Assembly: GCA_028023455.1 (NCBI GenBank)
Contig: JAQFVV010012418.1
Location: forward strand, 10,421,279 to 10,485,278
Direction: 5' to 3'
Source of the DNA: Epiperipatus broadwayi
Taxonomy: Eukaryota > Onychophora > Udeonychophora > Euonychophora > Peripatidae
DNA length: 64,000 nt
Below, piece by piece: positions 13,130 through 25,528 of this stretch. Numbering within the stretch: position 1 is the stretch's first letter; each line of letters begins with the position of its first letter. The notes beneath the pieces are model-generated. The model was given only the letters and a program-made list of their open reading frames with translations, had not been told where the DNA came from and ran no database searches. The position numbers were made by a program, and so were the translations under genes.

Positions 13130-13415
13130 ATAATAAGCCTAATAGTTTTAACAAGGCTGTAAACCTTAGCAATGAGCGTCTGAAAAAATCGTCACTAGGG
13201 ACCTCTGTAGGTCTTTAAAACACATGCTTACGCTATGAAGAAAAGAGAGAATCGGGGATTCTCTCTTTTCTTCATAGCGTAAGCATGTGTTTTAAAGACC
13301 TACAGAGGTCCCTAGTGACGATTTTTTCAGACGCTCATTGCTAAGGTTTACAGCCTTGTTAAAACTATTACTGAAATAATAGTGAGCGTTTAATAAATTT
13401 ATAATAATAAGCCTA
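13130..13415. mobile_element. perfect 114-bp palindrome element with 12-bp TSD
   Basis: Positions 13140-13253 and 13257-13370 are exact reverse complements around the 3-bp spacer GGG; I compared all 114 pairs. The direct repeat ATAATAAGCCTA occurs at 13130-13141 and 13404-13415, so the inserted unit is 13142-13403. The unit is asymmetric: 33 bp beyond the right arm contain TTTAATAAATTT, which includes an AATAAA box. A host repeat nearby (about 13610-13650) shows the uninterrupted order of the flanking sequence. A transcript would fold into a long perfect hairpin. No ORF is present. Confidence 0.85.
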
Positions 13416-16400
13416 AGTAAATAAGTCATTCTTTTATATTTAAATGAAAAATAATTACAATCAGAATATGTTTCTAACAATTAAAGTGACTCAGAAATCT
13501 AAACATTTATGTATAAGTTTTATTAATTATCATGATAAAATTATTCAGTTTAGTGCAATGATAAGAGTATATATGTAGTATATTTTGAGCTTGAGCATTA
13601 AAATTTGAGGCTCAGGCAATTGTCAAAATAAGTCTAAGTAAAGAAATATTCCTCTTATTTTTAATGTCTTGAGTAAAAAACTCCACCTGTCAATTTTTGA
13701 TTACAACCTAGTGAATCTTTCATTAAATATCGCTCCATGTTGGAACATTTCATTTTTACAATTAAACCTTTTTTCTACATATTATATAATTAATTTTGAC
13801 CTAATAATTTAAAAGGGTAAGCTTTCAAGTGATACAGATTTGAAGTATTAATTTTTTTAAATATGAAAATAAATATCTAAATAAAATTTTTACCTATAAC
13901 AATGGAACATACTGCGATTAAATGTAATCTACCTATTCAAAAAGTTAGAAGAATGAAATATTAGATATTTAAATTTATGTTACTCAAAAAGGATATATCT
14001 AGGATTATTTATCATCAAAGAAAAAAAATTAAAAATTAATAAATTCTTTATTGTTATTAAAATTTTAAAGAGTATTTTATCAATTTGACAAAAACATTTT
14101 TTTTTTATCCAGTAAAAACTGCTTCTAGTTGCCATAAGAAATTTTCTAAAAGTTGTTTTTTTTAAAATATAAATACTTTCAAAACGATCTCCTATTAGTG
14201 ACATAATTTTTGCTTTAAAAATAAGTCTTTTACAAAAAAATTGTATCATAATCATTAATTTGTAAACCAATTACATTTTTTCTTTATAAATCTACAATAT
14301 TCAATAATTTAGCATCAGACTAAAACACTCAGCCAATCACAAAAAATATTCATCTTCTTCATAGGTTTATCATAACAATAGAATACCATAAATCATAAAA
14401 AATGTCCATATAATACTAACTTTTTCAGGTTTTTAAAAAAATAATAAGATAAATTGTAGCTGTGGGTGAAACTGGAAACTGTAGTATAATGTTATAGATA
14501 GGCTTAAAACAACATAGGAAAGATAAGCAATCACAGAACTATTATAACACCTAAAATGTCAAAAATCTGAGTGGTTTTATATATAAGCTTATGAAACTGG
14601 TTAAAAAAATATTTAAATTCGGAATGTATTTTTAACAACGAAGTGATTCGAAAATCATCTATATGTAAATTTTATTAGTTATATTAGTGTTTTGGTGCCC
14701 CATGGTAAAGCATCTTTGTTACCTGCATACCTGTACATTCACTTGCAGTGGCCCTGTATATATTATTTTTGACTAAATTATAAAAGGTAACTCGAATAAA
14801 ACATATAAAGGGATTGTAACCAGAAAATGATTGGATCTTTTTTTGCAGTATTAATCTATCATTCAATTTTAAACCTCATCAATTATAAAAGTTTTGCCTC
14901 TGAATCTCTCTTTTTTATTATTATTTTCTTAAATTCCACTTTAAATTTATTATTCTGTTAATCAGAGAATGTGCATATTTTAAAAAAATAAACTCATTGA
15001 TAATAGAAGCACTGATTACCATCAGAATTCTTCTTTTTAATGAATCCATGAAAAGTCTTTCTCTTTTCTACAATATTTTATTTAGTTGAAAATAAGTTAG
15101 CTGTTAATCCTGACACTATACTACTTTACTGAACTAAACATGCCAGGGCATATATACCCCAAAACAATGATGCTACTCCTTTTCTCCACGTTACTTCTTA
15201 AACTAGACGATTATTTTTAATAGACATATTTCTTTATCATTGACTTACAAAAACATTTAATTAACTATTACTATACAATTTATTTTGTTTTCAGACCATA
15301 ATGATATTTTATTAACTTTTCTTCCAATGCTTAAGCTTATGGTTAAGACCTGTAGAGACCCCTAACTTAGCATTTTCAACCGCACATGCTTTACGTTTAT
15401 TGCCTTAGTAAATATTAACTTAAATGTAAAATCATAAATTGCAACTTATTGGGATTAAATAAAAATAAATTTGATGAAGAAAATAAACTTGAAATTAAAA
15501 CTTTGGTTCAATCAAACATGGATAAAATAATCGTAAGGTAAAATGTAATCAGTTTCGTTAATTTTATCCAAAAATAAAACATTGAAGTATTACAATTTTT
15601 TTTCCTTTCTTGTTTTTTAATCTGTTTCCAATGACTAACATAGCAGAAAAAAATGTACTTATATTTATCTAATCTTAAAGATACATTGATTTAAAATCAA
15701 TTCAAAATCAGAATGATTCCATAATAAATAATATATTTTCTGTAATTTGTATCAAAAACCTCATTGTAATATCCTACAGAGACCTAATAATTTTTTTTAA
15801 CTAAGTTTGAATTTATATAAAGTATTAAAAAGCTAAACAATTATGGCCCAGCAAATGTTTTAACTATTCATGAAACTTGCCTACTGGATTGCTAGTTGAT
15901 TCTTCCTAGACTGTTCTCCCTTTAATAAATTATAATTTATAACCTAAAAATACTGATTTGAAATTTTTTGCAAGAATTATTCTTCAGAAGTTATAGATTA
16001 TTCATGAAAAAAAAATCTCACCTGAATATCATGTCATCCAATCGGTAAGCTTTTTAAGTAGCAATAATGACCAAAGATTCCTTTTTAATAATAAAACGAT
16101 GCATCAACTTAATTAATTATTATGCTTTACTGAACTCCCTATGGCAATAGTATTTAATATCTGAATATAGGTAGTGGCATTAATGATTAAAATATTTTTA
16201 GATGTAGATTGCTATTAATATTATAATTTTAAATCTGATCACATAATATGATTCCAGAAGGAATCTCATGGCAATTTTTATTTAATATTATGAACATCTA
16301 CTGTTAGAGGTTATGATTAGTAGACAGTGGAACAGATTTCAGATATAAAAGTTAAATAAAAAGCAGAATTTTGCTGACTTATAAAATGCAATGTTGTTTT

Positions 16401-18929
16401 ATCAAAAATTAGGTATTATCTAGTTTTTTTTCTATTTTTATTTATTTATTTATTTGACTTTTTCATCTTCTTTTCTTTAATCACTCACATAAATATAGCA
16501 TCCATTCTTCATAAATTTTTTATGCAATCAATAATTTCTATGCCCTAATTGTTGTAATTTGTTTTCAAGTATAATGTTATAAAGGCAAAACTTTTACTCA
16601 TAAATGATTGCATAGATTATCAGCATATTCAAGAATAATTGTATGCTAATAGAAAAAGTTGACTTAAAGTAGGCTTGCTGAGAAAAATCTGGATAATTTA
16701 CCACCTTAGGCATATTATTTTTTCAGTGTTAAAAATAAGTATAATATTAGTAATATGAATGAAAGTAATGTAGGAGATGATTTATGTTTAATAATTAATA
16801 TTCTAAAACTCAACTGCTTATTAACTATTAATATTTTAGCTTGGATGGTTATCATTTTTAAATATATTGGTAGCTTTTTAGGTGGAAAGAGACCTTGGAA
16901 CTTGGTGTTGAAATAAGATATAGATTTCAATGTGCTATTACTACATTTAAAAATTAAAAGAAAAATATTTTATAATTCTGATATAACTATAACTATTTCA
17001 ACTAAATCAATTGTACATAGGACTATGAATATGACAAATATATTGTACAGCATTGAAATGAATGTGGTCCTCCTATAAAAAAACAAAACAAAAAAAAAAA
17101 ACAAAACATAAAATCATTAGAAAATTTTAATTTAATATGCTACTTAAGATTTAAAAATACCAAGAAAGACATCAAAATATTAATTTTTCTCTTTCAGCAA
17201 GCTAAATGTGATGATATTGAATATACTATTGTAAAGCTACATTTCTTTGGATTGAATATAATAAAAGAATAAATGTTAACAGCATTTTAAAAAAGAAGTG
17301 TTTTAAGGGAACTTAAACATTTAATAGAAAAGTATAATATTGAGTGCTTTCATTGGGCAATATATCAGAGAATGTAATACAATGGAAAAAGGTATTATGC
17401 AAAAAAAAAAAATAGAAGGTATCATTACCAGATATCAAAAGAAGTGTTAAAAACAATCTAATAACATAATGGAATTATTTCAAGCCTAGACAAGTAATTA
17501 AACATGTTGTAAGATCACTTCCGTATTATTACAAAATGGACCAAACTAACGGTTATTAGTTGCATTTCCTGATCTCTTTCTATGACTATCTCTATAAGGG
17601 TCTGCAAAGTTTATCCTAAACAGACTATTTTTGAAATATCTATTTCATACTTGCCATTTTGCAACATTATCTAAGAAAGAATATTCTTTCTTAGAAAGAT
17701 TACTGAAATACAGATTTATATTTCTGATATTGTAATCAGTAGTTTTTGAATCCTTGGGAGTAAGCGAATAGATTGTGGAATTAAAATTAATAATTTAAAT
17801 TTGTGTGGAGTGAGATATGGAGATAACTAAACATTTATTAAAATAGATTATAAGTTAATGTATTTTATTAATCCCAAATATACTACATTAATAAAGCTAG
17901 ATTCCATCACCAAGACTTTAAAATAGAAAGATAATTAAATTAATACTTCAAAAAGCAAAGTAAAGTAAACTCTGTATACATTCAATTAACCCAGCACCGT
18001 TTTCTCTGATTATAGAAAAAAAAGATGCTTTCATATACATATACACACATCTATCTGATAACAATTTGAAAAAAAAAAAAATCAAAATTTAAAAGTTTTA
18101 AATATCAATAATATAATTCATTAAATAACACAAAGAGTTCAACCATATTTTCCTTAAAATTTAAAAAAGATAAGTAAACAAACTTTATTTACTGGGTGTT
18201 TGGTTTCTTTTTTTAAAATCTAAACTTCAACAGTAAATAAACATCTGGAGTTAGTCTATCTTAGAAAAGAAAAAATAAACATAAGTCAATTCCATTCTAT
18301 TTTTTTTTTTACGTTTTATAGAACAAACGCTTCAAATGTCTTCTTCATGTTTACTATAAAAAAAACAGCGCTTTTAAGATTTCAATAATTTTTTTATTTT
18401 ACACTTTTCACATTATTTGCCAATAGATAGATAGGTTTTAACAGACAATAATAAAATAAATGATGATGATAATGAGAGGTTGCTTTCTATGATCCTTTTA
18501 CTAATCTGCCTTGGGGTTGTAAAATAATTTGAGCTCCAAGCAATAATAAATTTTTATATCCTGCGGTTGATTATTATACTTAGCTTTAGCTTCAAAATTG
18601 AAAGTTTTCTTGAAGATAGCTTCAATTCTGACTGTTTTCACTTAATTTTTTTTTTTAAAATCATGGATAATTTCATAAATATAATGCCATTTTTTCTAAA
18701 GAAAATCACACCATTTTGACTAAATTTTTTTTTACAAAAGCTACTGATAGTTCTTCTGAATAAAAAATTCTCTTACCACCACCAAAAAATATTCTTCCTT
18801 TCTAATTCAACATGAAAGATTATCCTTTACAAAATGCCACTAGCTTAGTCTTTTATAATCACATGACACTAGCTTAGTCTTTTATAATCACATGAAAAAG
18901 AATGTTCAAGAATTCTATCTGGTATATTT
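13416..18929. other. long AT-rich stretch without recognisable genes
   Basis: I saw no protein, RNA gene or large repeat with confidence. A perfect 26-bp palindrome lies at about 17670-17695. A ~28-bp block with TAGCTTAGTCTTTTATAATC is directly repeated at about 18840-18895. The open frames of 60-96 codons here have no recognisable motifs. Confidence 0.45.
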
Positions 18930-19640
18930 TTTATGAATTTAATAAATGTCAGTTTATTTAAAGAATAATATTTAACTATAAGTGGATTACATATGGTTTT
19001 AAAACAGTTATTGGTGAGGGAATTTGTGTAAATTTTAATGCACATGTGAAGAGACATTGCTTCCACAATATATTATAGATATATTAATCACTATATAAAG
19101 TAATAAAATTCAGTGCCACAGGTAGATAAAAATGATATATAACCTGAATTTGTGCTAGTATTATGCCAATTTAAAGATTAGACTCATAATAAGTTTAAAC
19201 CCTAATTGAGACACTGCCACTACTTGTTGGCTTATCCAAAAAATTGTTGGGAGGGGAGAGTGCATTCCAATTCTAGTGAATATGTAAAAAGTAGTTTCTT
19301 CCACAATATATTATAGATATATAAACTTCTATATCATTAATTATTGTATCTATATAAATTGAAGTCAGTATCCTAGATAGTTAAAAATGAAAAACTTTCT
19401 CTTCCTTGCAATATATAAATTAAATTTGTGCAAGCAATATGACAATTTAAAAATCAGGTTCATAATAAGTTCAAGCTCTAATTTAGACATAGTCAATAAT
19501 TGTTGGTTTATTTAAAGAATAAACTTCAACCATAGGTGGACCATCTATAGTTTCAAAAGAATTATCAATGAAAAAAATAATGTCAATTTTAGTGCATTTG
19601 TGAAGAGTAATTGCTTCTACAAATATAAAAATCACTATAT
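18930..19640. repeat. degenerate tandem repeat, period ~275 bp
   Basis: Three units can be aligned by eye. The block TGTYRGTTTATTTAAAGAAT (or variants) recurs near 18946, 19228 and 19501. The block TTCCACAATATATTATAGATAT recurs near 19061 and 19302. Each unit also carries an AATTTGTGCTAG/AATTTGTGCAAG segment. Units differ by many substitutions. No ORF or ribozyme motif was established. Confidence 0.7.
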
Positions 19641-20440
19641 TATTAATTATACACATATAAATTTGGAAAGGTATCAACCCCCATTGCTTCACTCATGGCT
19701 GCCACATTACATGAAAAAATTGATAAACCATTCTGTAGTAGCAATTCCAGTTATCTATATAATGTAAAATGGTCATTTTCTATACATTAAAGACAAAATT
19801 AGAGACTCATTTTATTTATAAAACCTTGATAAAAACCAAATAACAAAACATAATAAATATACTACCATGGATCAAATTAAATAACTCTTGAGAGATATCA
19901 GCTTCTATCATCATGCATAATCCATCTTTTATGGTTGCCATAATGCAAAAAATGGACAAATTCTTCAGCACATGTGTATTTCAGGAATAACTTTTTCACA
20001 TGCCTTGGAGCATCGTCAATAGTCTATATAAATATAACAGTCATTCATCCTTTACAATCACTGTTATGAGGATTTATTTATTGTTAAAATTTCATTGTTA
20101 GTGTTGCAGTCATTTTCTATCAATTAACTTATTATTTCAATATGGCTCTGTGATAATACAAAGTCAGAGACATATTTTATTAAGAAACCATGATTACAAA
20201 CTCAGACATCGAAAAATACAATAAATAAATTAATACACACCTTAAATATATGCAAATATATCTAGAAAGTTATTAGTTCCAATAATTATATATAATATAG
20301 TATTTATTTTAAGATAATTAGTTGTTTTATTCATATGATTATTAACAAATGCTTTAAGGAAATTAAAATAAATATATATTGCTTAGTAAAGCATGTTAAT
20401 TATTATATTTTGTATGATAGTCATAAAATACATATTACTT

Positions 20441-20443
<3 letters not shown>

Positions 20444-20498
<55 letters not shown>
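20444..20498. repeat. (TA)n microsatellite
   Basis: About 55 bp of alternating TA. Confidence 0.95.
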
Positions 20499-20503
<5 letters not shown>

Positions 20504-20647
20504 GAATTGGAAATACATTATGAATTGTATTGCAAATATAACTCACAGCAGCATCTCTCTAGTATTTGGCTTATGGCTTATATGATGATAATGTTGAGAG
20601 TTACACTTGGTCATTTAATGCTTATTGTATTTTTGATTCCATACATT

Positions 20648-20665
20648 TGGATGCCCAATTCAGAT
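20648..20665 (+). promoter_or_regulatory. primer binding site-like sequence
   Basis: TGGATGCCCAATTCAG follows a CA dinucleotide after two bases. It resembles the TGGNGCCCAA-type PBS used by many animal Ty3/gypsy elements, with one inserted A. Confidence 0.4.
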
Positions 20666-21458
20666 ATGATCACATAAAATTTTAACATAAAACTATTCAA
20701 TTAAATTTGGTGAAGGTCAAGCAGAAGTAGTACTAAATAATATCCACACAATCACCGAGTTAATGTTGAATGATTCAATGATTTTACAATACCCTATATA
20801 ATAACAATTTTCAGAATATTTCAGACCCTAAAAGATGGATGTCAAAATATTTGTAATTGAGAATAAAGCATAAAAGAAATCACCTACACATAGATGTAAC
20901 CTGCATAGAATGGAGAATAAAGAAGGGGTCATCATTATTATTATGGAAATGGAGAGAGGTAAAGTTGCAGAGTAAAGCAAGTTTATGAATGAGAAAGTTA
21001 GGCAGAAAGGTTTTAGGGAATACCTAGATGGGTAAGTCAGATGCTTTTGGGTGGATTGGAGCAGCTAGTACTTATTTTTATGAAGGGTGAATTCATAATA
21101 ATTTAAAAAATTTTTTTTATTTGTTTGTTCAGTCAAAGCAGAGTTATATGATGTTAATTGTCAAATTCATAAATAAACAGATGAATGATAACTACTAGAT
21201 CAAGAAAAATAGAACATCACATTTCTGCATCATGAAGTATAGAGAGAATGATGACAAAACATCGACAGAATTAGAGATGAAACAACAAGAATCAGCAACT
21301 GGCCAAGACTGTAAATAAATCCATAGAAAAGAGAGTAATATATTGATACCATTGATAAAAAATATGCCACAGAAAAGTGATTTAAAATTTGAATTTAGTG
21401 AAAAAAATATGATTCAAAATTTTAAAAATATATAGTTAGAAAATAAAAGTATTACAAA

Positions 21459-21904
21459 ATGCAGCAAAAAGGTGATTCAAAATGTAAAAAAAATATAGCA
21501 GAAAAGGATTTAAAATTTGAAGAAATGCTGCAAAGAAATAATGAAAGCCAAAGAGTTGTACAAAAAAATGAAGAAAAAAATTATGAAAAGTTGGAAATGA
21601 TTCAAGCAATATTGCTCAAATATAAAAAAAAAGTCAAGATATTGTGCAAGATGCTATAAAAAGCATTAGAGAAGACATAGTGTTACATGTAGAAGAACAG
21701 TTACAGCAGCAGGTAGCATTAGTTACAGAGAAAAGAATATCTGCTGACATGAAACAAACTAATAGAAGAATTCATGAAGGTCAGATACAAACACAAGAAA
21801 TTATGCATAACATTGTACAAAGGACTGAAAAGCTTGAAATCGAAGAACAATTAAAAAAGAATATGAAGAACACTAGTTTTGAAGAATTACCCAAGAGAGT
21901 ATAA
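21459..21904 (+). pseudogene. coiled-coil gag-like remnant
   Basis: Two overlapping open frames (21459-21659 and 21644-21904) encode Glu/Lys/Gln-rich helices with heptad-like spacing, for example EEMLQRNNESQRVVQKNEEK and QTQEIMHNIVQRTEKLEIEE. The frames overlap by one shift and together resemble the long coiled-coil N-terminal region of some Ty3/gypsy gag proteins. A similar minus-strand remnant lies at 52126-52758. The sequence below 22000 continues open-ish with many stops. No capsid or zinc-knuckle motif is visible, so the assignment is by context. Confidence 0.4.
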
Positions 21905-22927
21905 GGGAGACCCAAAAAGAAATGGCTAGAATAATGCATAAAATGAAAACAGAAGACATAAAAATAAAAGAAGATAATCAGAACTAATTTAAAACATGGA
22001 ATGAAAAAGCAAAAAGAGAGGATCAAAATGAGATGATATCAAAAGAAGTGAACAATGTGACAGAAGTCATGTATATAAAAAATTTGGATGTGTATAATAG
22101 TATTAATCAGTTTTTTAAAATTCCAATGAAGTACTTCATGAGTCTGAATAACTACTTTCAGTTAAATGCATTGAAAAAAAAAAGAACAAGTAGCAGTGGT
22201 ACATAATCACTCAAAATTTCCAAAAGGATTGTCAATTTCCTAAATAAAAAAACTGTTTTCTTATAGAGAATATTGAGAGGAAATCCTAAATAATTTTTGG
22301 AATGAAGTAGGCCAAGAAGGTATTCGATCATAGGTGATACAAGAAAGATTTTGAATTAATACTGTTGAAAACTACATCCAATTTTTTAGACATCAAGTGA
22401 TTAAGATAAGAATATCCACTGTCCTGCAATTTGACAGTGCAATACAATATGGCATTTAGAGTATATTAGAAACTTTAAAACATTGACAGAAATATAGAAC
22501 AGCTTGATAAATTTCTCAATGCCATTGACATGAGTATGCAGTATTAGAGGCAGTAGTAGGTAGAAAATAAGTTCTTAAATAAATTATATTTGAATTCAAT
22601 ATAGGGTTAATTGAAATAAGGAACAATCATAAGTTCCAGACATATTGGAAAAAAAGAGAGAAGTAAAAGCAATATATAGGATGAAAAAACCTAAACTAGT
22701 AAGATGATTTATAAGCCACTCAAGACTGAATAATCACTTTAGTCTATCTCAGTCACAACCCTGGTCCCAAACCACTAAACATCACATGATCACCATCTCA
22801 TCCAGCACATAATTGTTGTAAACAAAGGCAAAACTCTCCACCATACAGTAGTGCCACCTTGTGCTAACAAGAGTAATCAATGGATGCCAGAAGGCTTGTG
22901 CATAAAATCCCTATCTAGTGCCTACTC

Positions 22928-22986
22928 ATCCAATATCCCCAGACTAGTTTCTGGCTTGTGGCCATTGTCAGTGAGGAGCCTTGGAT
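22928..22986 (-). ncRNA. hammerhead ribozyme, core mutated (inverted unit of copy B)
   Basis: Same layout as the plus copies, on the minus strand: stems I and II are intact and the cleavage triplet is GTC. The core reads CTGACAA, so invariant G8 is lost. It is probably inactive. Confidence 0.85.
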
Positions 22987-23343
22987 CTGAGAGCACTGCA
23001 CCTAGATCTTAGGATCTAATGCAACCCTCCAGCAGCCACCTTTTATCTCTACTTTACTACAAAACTATGAGAATGAGATGGTGATCATGTGATGTTTAGT
23101 GGTTTAATACCAATCCTGCCTAATAGGATAGTGGTGGCTATGGTTGTTTAAGAGCTAAAGACACCAAAATATATGGGTGCTGAATTGAATTCAGACCCAT
23201 ATGACTATATAAGCTATTGAGCTTAGATTGAAAATATTATTGTGTTTTCAATTTCATTCTCATAGTTTTGTAGTAAAGTAGAGATAAAAGGTGGCTTCTG
23301 GAGGGTTGTATTAGATCCTAAGATCTAGGTGCAGTGCTCTCAG

Positions 23344-23402
23344 ATCCAAGGCTCCTCACTGATGATGGCCACAAGCCAGAAACTAGTCTGGGGATATTGG
23401 AT
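23344..23402 (+). ncRNA. type I hammerhead ribozyme, all invariant bases kept (unit 1)
   Basis: Outer stem I is ATCCAA (23344-23349) with TTGGAT (23397-23402). The internal loop is GGC (23350-23352) opposite TA (23395-23396). Inner stem I is TCCTCA (23353-23358) with TGGGGA (23389-23394), including one T-G pair. The core CTGATGA is 23359-23365. Stem II is TGGC/GCCA around loop CACAA. GAAAC (23379-23383) follows. Stem III is minimal (AC/GT around TA). The cleavage triplet is GTC with the cut expected after 23388. The internal loop in stem I faces the stem II loop, as in natural fast type I hammerheads. The very short stem III matches the form seen in Penelope and retrozyme ribozymes, which often work as dimers. 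The U-A pair at 10.1-11.1, instead of the commoner G-C, may lower activity. Confidence 0.9.
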
Positions 23403-23800
23403 GAGTAGGCACTAGATAGGGATTTTATGCACAAGCCTTCCAGCATCTATTGATTACTCTTGTTAGCACAAGGTGGCACTACTGTATGGTGGAGAGTTTT
23501 GCCTTTGTTTACAACAATTATGTGCTAGGATGAGATGGTGATCATGTGATGTTTAGTGGTTTAATACCAATCCTGCCTAATAGGATAGTGGTGGCTATGG
23601 TTGTTTAAAAGCCAAAGACACCAAAATGTATGGGTGCTGAATTGAATTCAGACCCATATGACTATATAATCTATTGAGTTTAGATTGAAAATATTATTGT
23701 GTTTTCAATTTCATTCTTATAGTTTTGTAGTAAAGTAGAAATAAAAGGTGGCTGCTGGAGGGTTGCATTAGATCTTAAGATCTAGGTGCAGTGCTCTCAG

Positions 23801-23859
23801 ATCCAAGGCTCCTCACTGATGATGGCCATAAGCCAGAAACTAGTCTGGGGATATTGGAT
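23801..23859 (+). ncRNA. type I hammerhead ribozyme, all invariant bases kept (unit 2)
   Basis: Identical in layout to the ribozyme 457 bp upstream. Core CTGATGA is 23816-23822; stem II has loop CATAA instead of CACAA; cleavage is expected after C23845. Cutting at both sites would release a 457-nt RNA whose ends could be ligated into a circle. Confidence 0.9.
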
Positions 23860-24176
23860 GAGTAGGCACTAGATAGGGATTTTATGCACAAGCCTTCTGG
23901 CATCCATTGATTACTCTTGTTAGCACAAGGTGGCACTACTGTATGGTGGAGAGTTTTGCCTTTGTTAACCCTGGTCCCCAATGACTGGTACAATCAAGAT
24001 GCCAATCCAATTGAGTAACAAAAAAAATAAAAAAGAGAGTTAAAGGAATATAGTATCTGGAGTTTAAGGACATTTAGAGGGATCACACAAAGCTATAATG
24101 ATAAACTGAAAAGAGTAAAAAGAGAATTGATGTGGGTTAATATTTTCAGAGTTACTAGAGAATTCAGGATTGTGAT

Positions 24177-24560
24177 GTGTTGGTGTGTACCTAGGGAATG
24201 TTTGATTGTTTTGTGGTGGGAGTTTTGTGTTCAAATAATCACGTGATTTTTTTGATGATACTTTAAGAGTTTTAAAGTATCATATGGAATCTTCTAGGCT
24301 AATACTAATCTGCTGAGAGCAGCAACTAAGATGAGAAAAAGTTACATATTTAAGTAGTCCGTTGGTTTCCTAGTAATAAATGATCCTGGTTGACAACCAT
24401 ATATTGACATGATTAGTTTCCCGAGACTTGAATCTTGCTATAAAAACCTTTCATATGTCTGGGAGGGGGTGCAGGTTCAGTCAAGGCATTTTAATAGCGA
24501 TTTTAGAAGTTAAGATACACACGAATTTCTTTGAACTCTCTACAATTTATTAGCATCAAA
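24177..24560 (+). promoter_or_regulatory. LTR-like promoter block with TATA box
   Basis: A less AT-rich block begins TGTGTTGGTGTGTACCTAGG and has GCTATAAAAACC at about 24436-24447, followed by a GGGAGGGGGTGC stretch. This looks like the U3/R part of an LTR. The 3' boundary and a partner copy were not found. Confidence 0.3.
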
Positions 24561-25506
24561 TGAAGTTAAAAATGAAAAATACAAATAATAAAAAGATGTA
24601 TAGGACAGAGAGATTAATTTATTTTCAGAGAAATGACAACAATAAAAACAGATGATGTAATATACTATATATGCAAGAAACACTAAAATGCTAATAAATC
24701 TGTAGGTAGATGATTGCAATATCTATTGAATGAAAACTAAATTGATTGATCAGTCAATTTAATTTGTACATCTCATATCCGAATATTTATGCAATAATTT
24801 GATTTACATTCAATAGATATAAAACTATCAAATGCTCTACCTAAGACTTATATGTAAAATCTGTCTAAATGAGAACATTTAAAAGAATTTTCTAGAAAAT
24901 AATAAAATCCAGCCTTCGAAATAAATGGTTTTCTATCCAATGCAGAGATGATAAGCATATCTAAAGGCAAATGCCCCATTTTCTTACTATTTTATTTGAA
25001 GCCAAATTATATAATAAAGAGAAAAGTAAATTTAACAAGGGAAATCCAAAATTTAAAAGCAGCTCAACAGAATGCAGTGAAATTCAAGTAATGTGTAACC
25101 TACAATTGTCTCTACAAAAGATAGGAAGTCTAATCATGGCTACAGTGGAAGTGACTATCACTTATTCATATATAACCAGATCCTATTTATGCTCACAAAC
25201 TGTTATATATAATCATGCATACGCTTTTTGCAATTGAGCTCGAGAATATAAGATGTATAGTGATCTTTTCATTTTATTATTTCTATTATGGTATTGTTAA
25301 AATTGGTAATTAGGATAGTTAGATTTAAAGCATTTTAAATATTGTTTTGAAAAAAAATATTTATATCATTGTTTTCTTTATGTATGTTTTGTCTTATTAA
25401 TTTTTGTATTCATGAATAATATGCTTTATATATATATATATTTTCGCTCAAGTATGTTGTGAATATAAATTTTTGTATATATATTTCATAGGGCGGTTAA
25501 TGTTAT

Positions 25507-25528
25507 AAATAAAAAAAGGGGGTAAAAT
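25507..25528 (+). promoter_or_regulatory. polypurine tract-like sequence
   Basis: A run of A followed by GGGGGTAAAA directly precedes TG at 25528, as expected at the 5' edge of a 3' LTR. Confidence 0.4.

Larger units (their letters stand above)
22757..23978 (+). mobile_element. hammerhead-ribozyme tandem repeat element, copy B (12-bp TSD)
   Basis: The insertion (22769-23966) is flanked by the direct repeat AACCCTGGTCCC at 22757-22768 and 23967-23978. Its order is an inverted partial unit (22769 to about 23075, minus), one full unit and a second, slightly shortened unit (plus). The plus units have a period of exactly 457 bp. Each carries a hammerhead motif, then conserved blocks such as TTATGCACAAGCCTTC and CACTACTGTATGGTGGAG. 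The units run continuously into each other, as a rolling or tandem transcript would. There is no ORF. The 3' end coincides with that of copy A. Inverted leaders plus partial tandems are typical of Penelope-like elements; circular or tandem hammerhead RNAs that retrotranspose are known as retrozymes. Which enzyme mobilised this family is inference. Confidence 0.9.

Noticed and set aside
17670-17695. 26-bp perfect palindrome as a regulatory site
   Set aside because: Short AT-rich palindromes are expected by chance at this composition; no context supports a function.
18930-19640. Hammerhead core in the ~275-bp tandem repeat (GAAAC in one unit, minus strand)
   Set aside because: CUGANGA is not found at the right distance in any unit and stem II does not pair.
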